NCBI RefSeq assembly: GCF_030929555.1
Contig: NZ_JAVFVT010000012.1
Location: 62,001-126,000 of the forward strand
Origin: Paenibacillus sp. LHD-117
Lineage (GTDB): Bacteria > Bacillota > Bacilli > Paenibacillales > Paenibacillaceae
Direction of reading: 5' to 3'
DNA: 64,000 nt
Of the stretch, positions 18,141 through 25,194 are shown piece by piece. Below the pieces are notes generated by a model. That model was given only the letters and a program-made list of their open reading frames with translations. It had not been told where the DNA came from and did no database searches. Made by a program: the position numbers and the translations under genes. Position 1 is the stretch's first letter. Each line of letters begins with the position of its first letter.

Positions 18141-18184
18141 AATAAGCGCGGTTCCTTCTTGGGAAGGGACTGCGCTTATTTTTT
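18141..18184. terminator. bidirectional terminator
   Basis: AATAAGCGCGGTTCCTT pairs with AAGGGACTGCGCTTATT around a CTTGGG loop. T-rich sequence follows on the plus strand and A-rich sequence precedes it. It lies between the convergent GH3 and DUF4178 genes and can end both. Confidence 0.88.
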
Positions 18185-18187
18185 GTT

Positions 18188-18703
18188 TCATGCGGTTGGT
18201 TTCCCTTGCAGCACCTCGACGTCCGCCGGAAGCACATCTTCGCCTTCGTAAATCATAAAACGACCTTCCATCCACTCGACGCGCAGCAGCTTCCGGTCAT
18301 CCGACTGGTATCGCCAGACGGATTGTTCGCCGCCTTGCATGAACGGCGACTTGCCGGCGGTCGTCACATATTCGGCATAATGCTCTTCCATATGGAACAT
18401 GCGGCCGTCCAGCTCCAGCTTCATCGGCACTTCCGTAATCGTGTCCAGCCTGCCGTCGATGGGGGAGAACAACGAGTATTCGTTATTCTCCCTCTCCTCG
18501 ATAAGCAAGTAGCGCAGCTCCGCTCCGTCTTGCAGCGTCAGCATCGTCGTGCGGCGTCGGCTGTTCATCACGCGGCCGATGACCTGGTACGTGACGAGAG
18601 AGACCTCGCACACGTCTCCAGGACCGGTAGCCAGAATGCTTCGCTGCACAATTGGCGGTTCGGGGCGTTTCATAATGCCTTTAATGCGCTTGAATAGGCT
18701 CAT
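18188..18703 (-). CDS. DUF4178-type protein partnered with PspA
   Basis: 171 aa, soluble, mostly beta. It resembles DUF4178 proteins: GDVCEVSLVTYQVIGRVMN in the first third and VWRYQSDDRKLLRVEWMEG followed by MIYEGEDVLPADV near the end. It is encoded 15 bp downstream of pspA on the same strand, so they share an operon. Its first residues MSLFKRIKG copy the start of PspA (MSLFKRLRD), a positively charged amphipathic tip that could touch the membrane. The function is unknown. Genes of this type are regular PspA neighbours. Confidence 0.78.
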   Translation of the reverse strand: MSLFKRIKGIMKRPEPPIVQRSILATGPGDVCEVSLVTYQVIGRVMNSRRRTTMLTLQDGAELRYLLIEERENNEYSLFSPIDGRLDTITEVPMKLELDGRMFHMEEHYAEYVTTAGKSPFMQGGEQSVWRYQSDDRKLLRVEWMEGRFMIYEGEDVLPADVEVLQGKPTA

Positions 18704-18718
18704 ATCGTCATCGGATCC

Positions 18719-19390
18719 TTAGTTTTTGTCGTATTGCTTCAGTAGGGCGGCGAGCTCGTCTTCGACGGCTTTGTTTTTGCCGAGGTTCGCGAACTCGTCG
18801 TCAAGGGACTTGCCTTTGGACGCGGCCAGATCGTTGCTTGCTTCCGCCATCGCTTCGGCTTGCAGCATTTTCTCTTCCATTCGCTTCATGCCGGCGGCAG
18901 CGGTGCTAGTTCCGAAGCCCGACATGACTTTGTTGATTTCCGTCTGCGTCTTCGCTGCTTGGTAACGAGCCACAAGCGTGTCGCGTTTGTTCTTCATGTC
19001 TTCGAGCTGCTTGCGCATCTCGTCGAGCTTGCCGCGAAGATTGTTCGCGAGCAATTGGTTTTCGGCGAACGCCTCCTTATACTCGACAACCTTCTTCTCG
19101 ACGGCTTGTTTGTCTTCCAGCACGCGGCGGGCAAGGTCGACGTTGCCTTCTTGCACGGCGATGTGCGCCTGCTCGGAACGTTTCTGGAACAGCTCTTCTT
19201 GATCTTCGTATAGTTTCTTGAACTTCTTCTCCAGGGCAATCTGGGATGCGACGGCCTTCTCGGCGTCTTGCAGATCTTCGGTCATGTCACGGATGTATTG
19301 GTCGGTCAGCTTGATCGGATCTTCGGCTTTCTCGATCAGGGCGTATACGTTGGAGAGGGTCAGGTCGCGCAATCTTTTGAACAAGGACAT
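18719..19390 (-). CDS. PspA/IM30 family envelope-stress protein
   Basis: 223 aa from ATG 19390 behind GGAGGTAATCAC; a longer frame has no ribosome site. It is almost entirely helical and charged, with long coiled-coil segments (LQDAEKAVASQIALEKKFKKLYEDQEEL and on), and has the N-terminal amphipathic helix and the KAEDP turn of PspA/IM30 proteins (ESCRT-III-like membrane-repair scaffolds). It acts on the cytoplasmic face of the membrane. It is divergent from the ion-channel gene (91-bp gap) and upstream of the DUF4178 gene. With the DUF350 and ATP-grasp genes it forms a set known from E. coli yjfIJKLMC. Confidence 0.93.
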   Translation of the reverse strand: MSLFKRLRDLTLSNVYALIEKAEDPIKLTDQYIRDMTEDLQDAEKAVASQIALEKKFKKLYEDQEELFQKRSEQAHIAVQEGNVDLARRVLEDKQAVEKKVVEYKEAFAENQLLANNLRGKLDEMRKQLEDMKNKRDTLVARYQAAKTQTEINKVMSGFGTSTAAAGMKRMEEKMLQAEAMAEASNDLAASKGKSLDDEFANLGKNKAVEDELAALLKQYDKN

Positions 19391-19481
19391 GTGATTACCT
19401 CCATTTGTTTGTTGCAAAGATGAGTTCTAATACGTAAATTCAGTATAATACGTTTCAATCCATCGACGGGAGGAGTCAAAT

Positions 19482-20501
19482 ATGTTATTTCTTCGTCTAT
19501 TGTCCGCCAGACTGCTGCGGATCAGCCATGCTGCGATCGCCGCGACCGTCATTCTGTTCGCCGTGTTCGGGGCCACGTTCGCGCTCCTGATCGAGCCGGA
19601 AACGTTCGGCACATGGTTCAACGCGTTTTATTGGGTGCTCACGACGATGGCGACGGTGGGCTACGGCGATTATTTCGCGGTCACCCAGCTGGGCAAGGCG
19701 TTCACGATTTTCCTATACATCTTCGGCATCGGCCTGCTCAGCCTTGTCATCGGCAAAATCATCGATTCGTTCGCCATACTCAAGCAGAAGAGAGGAGCTG
19801 GGGAGTTGTCCTATCAAGGTTATGGCCACATCGTCATTATTAACTGGAGCAAAAAAGCGCAAACCGCGGTGGAGGAAATTTTGTCTCATTCACCGAAAAC
19901 GGACATCGTGATCATCGACGACGGCATCGGGAAACATCCGATGGAGCATCTGCATCAAGTTCACTTCGTGAAAGGCGATCCGTCCGAGGACGAAATCTTG
20001 GAGCGGGCGGCGATCGGCAAAGCGCGTTCCGCCATTATTTTCGCGGATATGCGCATCGACGAAGGTTCGCTCATCGACGGCAAGTCGCTGCTCATCACGT
20101 CCAGCATCGAACGAATGGCCCACCACGTCCATACGACGGTCGAGATCGTTCACGAGAAACATATTCGCAACTTCAAGCATGCGGAAGTGAACGAATTCGT
20201 GCTCACCCACGACGCGATATCGCATTTGGCCGTCCGATCGGCCATGCAAGAGGGGAACACGGATCTGCTGCGTCAGCTCATGAGCAGGCAGGACAACGAC
20301 GATATTTACGAGGTTCCGCGGCATCCTTCTTGGAAGACGTACGGGGACGCGTTCAAGGCGCTGCTCGAGCAAGGCGCGACCTTGATCGCAGACCGGAGCG
20401 ACATGGGCATCAATCGGAAGCTGTCCTCGCCGATCCCGGGGGACGCGCGGCTGTTTATGATTTGCGACAAGGCGACTTATGAACGTTTGGCTGCCCATTA
20501 A
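19482..20501 (+). CDS. potassium channel-like protein with RCK (TrkA-N) domain
   Basis: 339 aa. Two transmembrane helices flank a pore loop with the potassium selectivity filter TVGYGD (residues 58-63). A cytoplasmic Rossmann-like RCK domain follows ([21 protein letters not shown]) with an acidic strand end VIIDDG. The layout is that of MthK or B. subtilis YugO channels. The start is an ATG behind GGGAGGAGTCAAAT. It is divergent from pspA and upstream of speD. In this setting it may pass an ion flux that answers envelope damage or polyamine level (inference). Confidence 0.9.
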   Translation: MLFLRLLSARLLRISHAAIAATVILFAVFGATFALLIEPETFGTWFNAFYWVLTTMATVGYGDYFAVTQLGKAFTIFLYIFGIGLLSLVIGKIIDSFAILKQKRGAGELSYQGYGHIVIINWSKKAQTAVEEILSHSPKTDIVIIDDGIGKHPMEHLHQVHFVKGDPSEDEILERAAIGKARSAIIFADMRIDEGSLIDGKSLLITSSIERMAHHVHTTVEIVHEKHIRNFKHAEVNEFVLTHDAISHLAVRSAMQEGNTDLLRQLMSRQDNDDIYEVPRHPSWKTYGDAFKALLEQGATLIADRSDMGINRKLSSPIPGDARLFMICDKATYERLAAH

Positions 20502-20511
20502 AGAGGGTAAT

Positions 20512-20563
20512 AAGAAGAGCAAGCTTGCGTCTTTTGGAGGCGTGGGCATGCTCTTCTTTTTTT
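20512..20563 (+). terminator. terminator-like hairpin between channel gene and speD
   Basis: Arms AAGAAGAGCA and TGCTCTTCTT enclose a 27-nt segment, followed by TTTTTT. It lies 10 bp after the channel stop, so speD may need its own promoter or partial readthrough. Confidence 0.7.
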
Positions 20564-20643
20564 GCGGCGAGGGGGCGAGAGAACGGATGCGAATCATGCG
20601 CGGCCGATCAGGAAATAGTAGGTATGGACAAGGAGGGAGTACG

Positions 20644-21447
20644 ATGACGCTAACGCCGGAGCAGCGCATTCAGCTGCATGGCTTCAATAACTTGACCAAA
20701 TCGCTTAGTTTCAACATGTACGACATCTGTTTTACGAAAACCCGGGAAGAGCGGGAAGCGTACATCGCTTATATTGACGAGCAATACAATTCGGACAGGC
20801 TGACCTCGATCCTGAAGCATGTGTCGGACATCATCGGCGCGCATGTGCTCAATATCGCGAAACAGGATTACGTGCCGCAAGGCGCCAGCGTGACGATTCT
20901 GGTTTCCGAGGGGCCGATCGTGGAGGTGCCGCAGGAATCATTCGAAGAGTCGCCGGGTCCGCTGCCGTCGACGGTCGTCATGGCGTTGGACAAAAGCCAC
21001 ATTACTGTTCACACCTATCCCGAGTACCATCCGGACGAAGGCATCAGCACGTTCCGCGCGGACATCGACGTATCGACCTGCGGAGAGATTTCGCCGCTGA
21101 AGGCGCTTAATTATTTGATCCATTCCTTCGACACGGACATCATGATGATTGATTACAAGGTCCGGGGTTTCACGCGCGACATTAACGGGAACAAGCTGTT
21201 TATCGACCATGACATCAACTCGATCCAGAACTACATACCCGACGAGCAGAGCAAGCTGTTCGACATGATCGACGTGAATATTTACCAGGAGAATTTGTTC
21301 CACACGAAGTGCCGGCTTAAGCAGTTCGACTTGAACAACTATTTGTTCGGCTACACGAAAGACACGTTGTCCAAAGAAGAGCAGGAGCAAATCACGTTCC
21401 GCCTGAAAACGGAAATGGACGAGATTTTCTACCACATCGAAAGTTGA
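20644..21447 (+). CDS. speD: S-adenosylmethionine decarboxylase proenzyme
   Basis: 267 aa from ATG 20644 behind AGGAGGGAGTACG. It makes decarboxylated AdoMet, the aminopropyl donor for spermidine. It closely follows the E. coli-type (class 1A) enzyme: [16 protein letters not shown] with Ser118 as the residue that becomes pyruvoyl after self-cleavage, then [38 protein letters not shown] and [13 protein letters not shown]. Most Bacillota use the short SpeD type, so the long type beside a channel and pspA is notable. No spermidine synthase (SpeE) is in the window. A GC hairpin follows the stop. Confidence 0.95.
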   Translation: MTLTPEQRIQLHGFNNLTKSLSFNMYDICFTKTREEREAYIAYIDEQYNSDRLTSILKHVSDIIGAHVLNIAKQDYVPQGASVTILVSEGPIVEVPQESFEESPGPLPSTVVMALDKSHITVHTYPEYHPDEGISTFRADIDVSTCGEISPLKALNYLIHSFDTDIMMIDYKVRGFTRDINGNKLFIDHDINSIQNYIPDEQSKLFDMIDVNIYQENLFHTKCRLKQFDLNNYLFGYTKDTLSKEEQEQITFRLKTEMDEIFYHIES

Positions 21448-21448
21448 G

Positions 21449-21470
21449 GTTACTTGAACACCAAGTAACC
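21449..21470 (+). terminator. hairpin after speD without T-run
   Basis: Perfect 9-bp arms GGTTACTTG and CAAGTAACC with a 4-nt loop, 1 bp after the speD stop. The T-run is weak (GACTTT), so it may be an mRNA 3'-end stabiliser or weak terminator. The tandem repeats begin 4 bp later. Confidence 0.5.
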
Positions 21471-21474
21471 GAGA

Positions 21475-21777
21475 CTTTCGATTGGCGACAAATCCTACCG
21501 CTGAAGCGCGGTCGCTCATCGTCGAATGGCTTCGATAAGGGATTTGTCACCACATGCTTTCGATTGGCGATAATCCCTACCTTTAAGCGCGGTCGCTCAT
21601 CGTCGAGTTTCTTCGATAGGGGATTTGTCACCACAGACTTTCGATTGGCGATAATCCCTACCTTTAAGCGCGGTCGCTCATCGTCGAGTTTCTTCGATAA
21701 AGGGATTCTCACCACAAACTTTCGATTGGCGATAATCCCTACCTTTAAGCGCGGTCGCTCATCGTCGAATGGCTTCG
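21475..21777. repeat. four tandem 81-82 bp repeats
   Basis: Units begin CTTTCGATTGGCGA at 21475, 21557, 21638 and 21719. Each contains AAGCGCGGTCGCTCATCGTC. Units 1-3 end with a (G)GGATT(T) arm that pairs with AATCC(C) near the unit start. In unit 1 the arms are GACAAATCC and GGATTTGTC. The fourth unit lacks the right arm and runs into the ribosome site of the next gene. Units 1 and 4 share CGAATGGCTTCGA, while 2 and 3 share CGAGTTTCTTCGA. Because most steps are 81 bp the repeats stay open on both strands, but I see no ribosome site or coding bias and do not call them protein. This fills the 353-bp gap between speD and the SDR gene. Confidence 0.9.
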
Positions 21778-21800
21778 AACATCAGAAAGGAGCAATTTCC

Positions 21801-22670
21801 ATGTCCAACTCTTCAAACAAAAAGCAGGTATTCCCGCCGCAGAACCAGTCGCGGCAGCCAGGCATCGAATCGGAGATGAATCCTCTGCCGGTATTCGATA
21901 GTCCGGATTACAAGGCCGCAGGCAAGCTAGCGGGCAAAGTCGCGATCATTACCGGCGGCGACAGCGGCATCGGACGCGCCGTATCCGTCGCTTACGCGAA
22001 GGAAGGGGCGTCGCTCTGCATCGTGTACAAGGACGAGCACGGGGACGCCAAGCTGACGGAGGAGATCGTGACTGGACTTGGCGCCCGCTGTATCCTGCTG
22101 CCCGGCGATATCGGCGACGAATCGTTCGCCAAGGAGGTCGTGAAGGCGACGATCAAGGAATTCGGCAAGCTGGACATCGTGGTCAATAACGCGGCCGAGC
22201 AGCATGTGCGGCAGAAGCTGGAGGACATTACGGCGGAGCAGCTGCACGCGACATTCCGGACGAACGTGTTCGCGATGTTTTATTTGACGATCGCGGCGAT
22301 GCCGCATTTGAAAGTGTCAAGCTCCATCATTAACACCGCGTCGATCACGGCGTACAAAGGAAACCCGACGCTCATCGACTATTCGTCGACGAAGGGCGCG
22401 ATTGTATCGTTCACCCGCGCGCTAGCGGCGAACGTCGCTGCCCAGGGCATCCGCGTGAACGGCGTTGCGCCGGGGCCGATCTGGACGCCGCTGATCCCGG
22501 CATCGTTCGATCCGCAAGCGGTGTCCACATTCGGCTCCGACACGCCGATGGGACGCGCCGGCCAGCCGCATGAGCTGGCGGCGGCTTACGTTTACTTGGC
22601 ATGCGACGACTCCAGCTACATGACGGGCCAGATGCTGCACATTAACGGCGGCGAAATCGTGAACGGCTAA
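21801..22670 (+). CDS. SDR family oxidoreductase, YghA/YhdF-type
   Basis: 289 aa from ATG 21801 behind AGAAAGGAGC. It is a short-chain dehydrogenase with a long N-terminal tail (PPQNQSRQPGIESEMNPLP) as in general-stress SDRs such as B. subtilis YhdF/YhxC and E. coli YghA. The cofactor loop is TGGDSGIGRA, the structural NNAAEQ follows, and the catalytic Tyr/Lys are in YSSTKGA. It ends with the usual MTGQMLHINGG. The substrate is unknown. Its leader is the tandem repeat array, and a strong terminator follows. Confidence 0.92.
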   Translation: MSNSSNKKQVFPPQNQSRQPGIESEMNPLPVFDSPDYKAAGKLAGKVAIITGGDSGIGRAVSVAYAKEGASLCIVYKDEHGDAKLTEEIVTGLGARCILLPGDIGDESFAKEVVKATIKEFGKLDIVVNNAAEQHVRQKLEDITAEQLHATFRTNVFAMFYLTIAAMPHLKVSSSIINTASITAYKGNPTLIDYSSTKGAIVSFTRALAANVAAQGIRVNGVAPGPIWTPLIPASFDPQAVSTFGSDTPMGRAGQPHELAAAYVYLACDDSSYMTGQMLHINGGEIVNG

Positions 22671-22688
22671 CAAACTTCAAGCGTGTTG

Positions 22689-22725
22689 AAGCTGCAAGTA
22701 AGAGATGCGTACTTGCAGCTTTTTC
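22689..22725 (+). terminator. terminator after SDR gene
   Basis: AAGCTGCAAGTA and TACTTGCAGCTTTTT form a 12-bp stem with a T-run, 18 bp after the stop. Confidence 0.9.
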
Positions 22726-22742
22726 GTGCACGCGTGAACCGC

Positions 22743-22985
22743 GCTATAGTTCCGTTTCGCGTACCTGCAGCAGGTAACGAGCGTGTGAGCCGTGCTGCAG
22801 GTCCGTTTCGCGTACCTGCAGCAGGTAACGAACGCGTGAACGGTGCTGGTCCGTTTCGCGTACCTGCAGCAGGTAACGAGCGTGTGAGCCATGCTGCAGG
22901 TCTGTTTCGCGTACCTGCAGCAGGTAACAGGGGAGTGAACCGCGCTGCAGGTTCGTCTCACGTATCTGTAGCAGGTAACGAGAAT
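22743..22985. repeat. five 51-bp repeats with palindromic core
   Basis: The core GTACCTGCAGCAGGTAAC recurs at 22761, 22812, 22860, 22911 and (as GTATCTGTAGCAGGTAAC) 22962. Spacing is 51, 48, 51 and 51 bp. TACCTGC and GCAGGTA are inverted arms around one A, and each unit also has TTTCGCGT on the left and an ACGAGCGTGTGAGCC-like right part. The period is divisible by three, so both strands stay open by accident. No gene is supported here. It lies in the 442-bp gene-free stretch 22671-23112. Confidence 0.88.
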
Positions 22986-22991
22986 GTGGTC

Positions 22992-23075
22992 CGCGAGGCG
23001 AATCTAAATGACTCCGGAGAGCCGGTTCGGCGGAAATAGGTACGCGAGGCGAATCTAATTTGCTCCGGAGAGGCT
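22992..23075. repeat. two-copy direct repeat beside the 51-bp array
   Basis: CGCGAGGCGAATCTAA followed by a CTCCGGAGAG palindrome occurs at 22992 and 23043, exactly 51 bp apart. The period is that of the adjacent array but the sequence differs. The rest of the gap up to the next gene's stop at 23113 shows nothing I can name. Confidence 0.75.
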
Positions 23076-23112
23076 CATCTACGAGAACAAGTAGATGCAC
23101 ATGTCCCAACGC

Positions 23113-23997
23113 TTACAAGAAGCCATGCTTCTTGGCGTAGTTGCCCCAGTGAGGGCGTCGGCCGTCGACATCCTCGTGACCGTACATATCCGACAACGTC
23201 CAGCTTGGCATTACTTTGCCGGCGTAGGCAGCGTAGGCCGGATCCGCCGCAAGAGCGGCGAGTCCGCGGCCGATGAAAAACGGTGTTTCCGACTGGGCGA
23301 AATGTTCCGCGTCCTTAATTCCGCTCGAGACGGCGTCCTGCCAGTTGCTTTCCGCTACGCGGAAATGCTCCAGCATCTCTTCGGAGCGGAGGAAGCCGGG
23401 CGTCGCCGCAACCGCCGTCACGCCATGCGGACGAAGCTCTTCTGCCATCGACTCCGCCAGGTGGATCGGCGATATTTTGGCCAGGCTGTAGAAGAGGTTG
23501 CCCCGATAGCGGTAGTCGATGCCGTCGGTGACCTCGATGATCAAACCGCCTCGTCTCGCGACCATGAGCGGCGCGCCGTAGTAACTCGTGATCATATGGG
23601 CTTTCACCGCACGTTCTTGCACGAGCAGGCCGTTCGGCAGCGAATGCTCCCAGAACGGCGTCCCCCATTCCACCAGCTTTTCGCCACCCCAAATGTTGTT
23701 GGCCAGCACGTCAAGCTGCCCGTCCTGTTCCTCGCGAATTCTCGCGAATAACGCTTCCACCTCTGCCGGAACGGTATGATCCGTGCGGACGGGAATGCCG
23801 ATGCCTCCCGCCGAGTCGACCATCGCCGCCGTTTCCTGGATCGTCTCGCTGCGGTTCAAATCCGAAGGTCCTCCCGTCACGCTTCTGCCCGTGCAATAAA
23901 CCGTCGCTCCGGCCGCACCCAAGCCTACCGCGATTCCTCTGCCTGCTCCCCGCGTCGCTCCTGCGACAACCGCTACTTTCCCTTGCAATGGTTTCAT
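23113..23997 (-). CDS. SDR family oxidoreductase
   Basis: 294 aa from ATG 23997 behind GGAAGAGATCAC; the upstream in-frame extension lies in the promoter region. The cofactor loop is GATRGAGRGIAVGLGAAGATVYCTGRS, where the Arg at the end of strand 2 favours NADPH. ANNIWGG replaces the usual NNAG, and the catalytic pair is probably in FYSLAK. The substrate is unknown. It is divergent from a WYL-domain regulator, with a 7-bp dyad in the gap, so it is probably the regulator's target. Confidence 0.88.
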   Translation of the reverse strand: MKPLQGKVAVVAGATRGAGRGIAVGLGAAGATVYCTGRSVTGGPSDLNRSETIQETAAMVDSAGGIGIPVRTDHTVPAEVEALFARIREEQDGQLDVLANNIWGGEKLVEWGTPFWEHSLPNGLLVQERAVKAHMITSYYGAPLMVARRGGLIIEVTDGIDYRYRGNLFYSLAKISPIHLAESMAEELRPHGVTAVAATPGFLRSEEMLEHFRVAESNWQDAVSSGIKDAEHFAQSETPFFIGRGLAALAADPAYAAYAGKVMPSWTLSDMYGHEDVDGRRPHWGNYAKKHGFL

Positions 23998-24054
23998 GTG
24001 ATCTCTTCCTTCCGGTATTTGTTTTATTGAATACCCCAATTGTAATCGACCATA

Positions 24055-24073
24055 TATGACAACCTCTGTCATA
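24055..24073. promoter_or_regulatory. dyad operator candidate between SDR and WYL regulator
   Basis: Perfect inverted repeat TATGACA-N5-TGTCATA in the 132-bp divergent gap. A TATAAT hexamer at 24084-24089 faces the regulator gene, so a protein on the dyad would cover the upstream promoter zone. Confidence 0.5.
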
Positions 24074-24129
24074 ATTAAAAGGATATAATAGTCCGTAGCC
24101 GAACATATAACTGGCAAAGGAGGCGGAGC

Positions 24130-25095
24130 ATGCGGGCAAGCCGGTTGGTGTCTATCGTATTATGGCTTCAAAATCAAGGGAAAATGTCGGCACGCCAGCT
24201 AGCCGAGCAGCTGGAGGTGTCGGAGCGGACGATTCTCCGGGACATGGAGGAGCTCAGCGCTTCGGGCGTGCCGGTCTACGCGGAGCGTGGGAAGGAAGGC
24301 GGCTGGCAGCTGTCGGAAGGGTACCGCACCAGCTTGACGGGCATGCATTCGGATGAGCTTGCCGCGCTGCTCGTCTCCAGCCGGCCGGAACTGCTGAGCG
24401 ACCTCGGCCAGGAGAAGCAACTGGAGGCCGCGCTTCAGAAGCTGCTCGCGGCGACCACCGATTCCGCAAGGAACAGCGCCGATGCCGTCAGGCGGAAGCT
24501 GCATATCGACGGCGCGGGTTGGCATGCGAACCGACAGCCGAAAGAACGGACGCCTTGTTTGGCAGCCGTACAGGAAACGGTATGGGAAGAGAAGGCGCTG
24601 CGTATTACCTACGAGAGGGATGGCGCGGAGAAAACCCGCGTCGTTCACCCACTCGGTCTCGTGGCGAAACGCAGCGTCTGGTATCTCGTCGCGAAGACGG
24701 AGGACGATGGGCTGCGCACGTTTCGGGTATCGCGGCTGCTGCGTGCCGAGCCGCTCCCGGAGACGTTTATTCCTCCGCGCGATTTCGATTTGGCCGCTTA
24801 TTGGGATTCCTCGCTCGAGCAATTCCGCGACAGGCTGCCTAAGTATCCCGCCAAGCTCAGGCTTCGTTCGGACACGCTGGCACGGCTGGCATCGGAGCGT
24901 TTCGCGACGGTGCTGGGAAGCACCAAGGAAGAGGGCGGAGAGGGATGGCTGCATGCGGACGTGGCGTTCGAAACGCTCGAATCGGCCTGCGAGATTATTC
25001 TTGGTCTCGGGGCGCGCGCGGAAGCACTGGAGCCGCCGGACCTTAGGCGGCGCGTGAAGGATGAAATCGAAACCGCGAGAATGTTATACTTGTAA
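24130..25095 (+). CDS. YafY/WYL-domain transcriptional regulator
   Basis: 321 aa. Residues 1-60 form a DeoR-like helix-turn-helix (QNQGKMSARQLAEQLEVSERTILRDMEEL). Residues about 140-225 are a WYL domain (LRITYERDGAEKTRVVHPLGLVAKRSVWYLVAKTEDDG) that in this family senses a ligand. A C-terminal extension (WCX-like) follows. The start is an ATG behind CAAAGGAGGCGGAGC. It is divergent from the SDR gene and is likely to control it and itself through the dyad at 24055. Confidence 0.92.
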   Translation: MRASRLVSIVLWLQNQGKMSARQLAEQLEVSERTILRDMEELSASGVPVYAERGKEGGWQLSEGYRTSLTGMHSDELAALLVSSRPELLSDLGQEKQLEAALQKLLAATTDSARNSADAVRRKLHIDGAGWHANRQPKERTPCLAAVQETVWEEKALRITYERDGAEKTRVVHPLGLVAKRSVWYLVAKTEDDGLRTFRVSRLLRAEPLPETFIPPRDFDLAAYWDSSLEQFRDRLPKYPAKLRLRSDTLARLASERFATVLGSTKEEGGEGWLHADVAFETLESACEIILGLGARAEALEPPDLRRRVKDEIETARMLYL

Positions 25096-25101
25096 GTGTC
25101 C

Positions 25102-25154
25102 GGCGTCCTTATAGTGCGTGTTCAAAAAGTCCGGTTTCCCTCTTAAAGGACGCC
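25102..25154 (+). promoter_or_regulatory. large stem-loop in leader of M29 peptidase gene
   Basis: Perfect 9-bp arms GGCGTCCTT and AAGGACGCC enclose a 35-nt loop containing TGTTCAAAAAGTCC. There is no T-run after it. It may be a weak terminator for the WYL gene or a leader structure for the next gene. Confidence 0.45.
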
Positions 25155-25194
25155 ATTCGAAATGCCATTAATTCTTGAGGAGATGTAACTACAT

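Noticed and set aside
21392..21715. Open frames on both strands through the 81-bp repeats (RGRSSS / DDERPRLKVGIIANRK repeats)
   Set aside because: The period is a multiple of three, so open frames arise automatically. There is no ribosome site or start logic, and the frames overlap speD.
21475..21777. CRISPR array
   Set aside because: The repeats are whole 81-bp units with no unique spacers, and there are no cas genes in the window.
22743..22985. CRISPR array from the 51-bp repeats
   Set aside because: The sequence between cores is itself conserved rather than unique spacer sequence, and no cas genes are present.
22677..23039. Repetitive reading frames in the 51-bp array on both strands
   Set aside because: Same periodicity effect. 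No ribosome site, no known family, and both strands are equally open.
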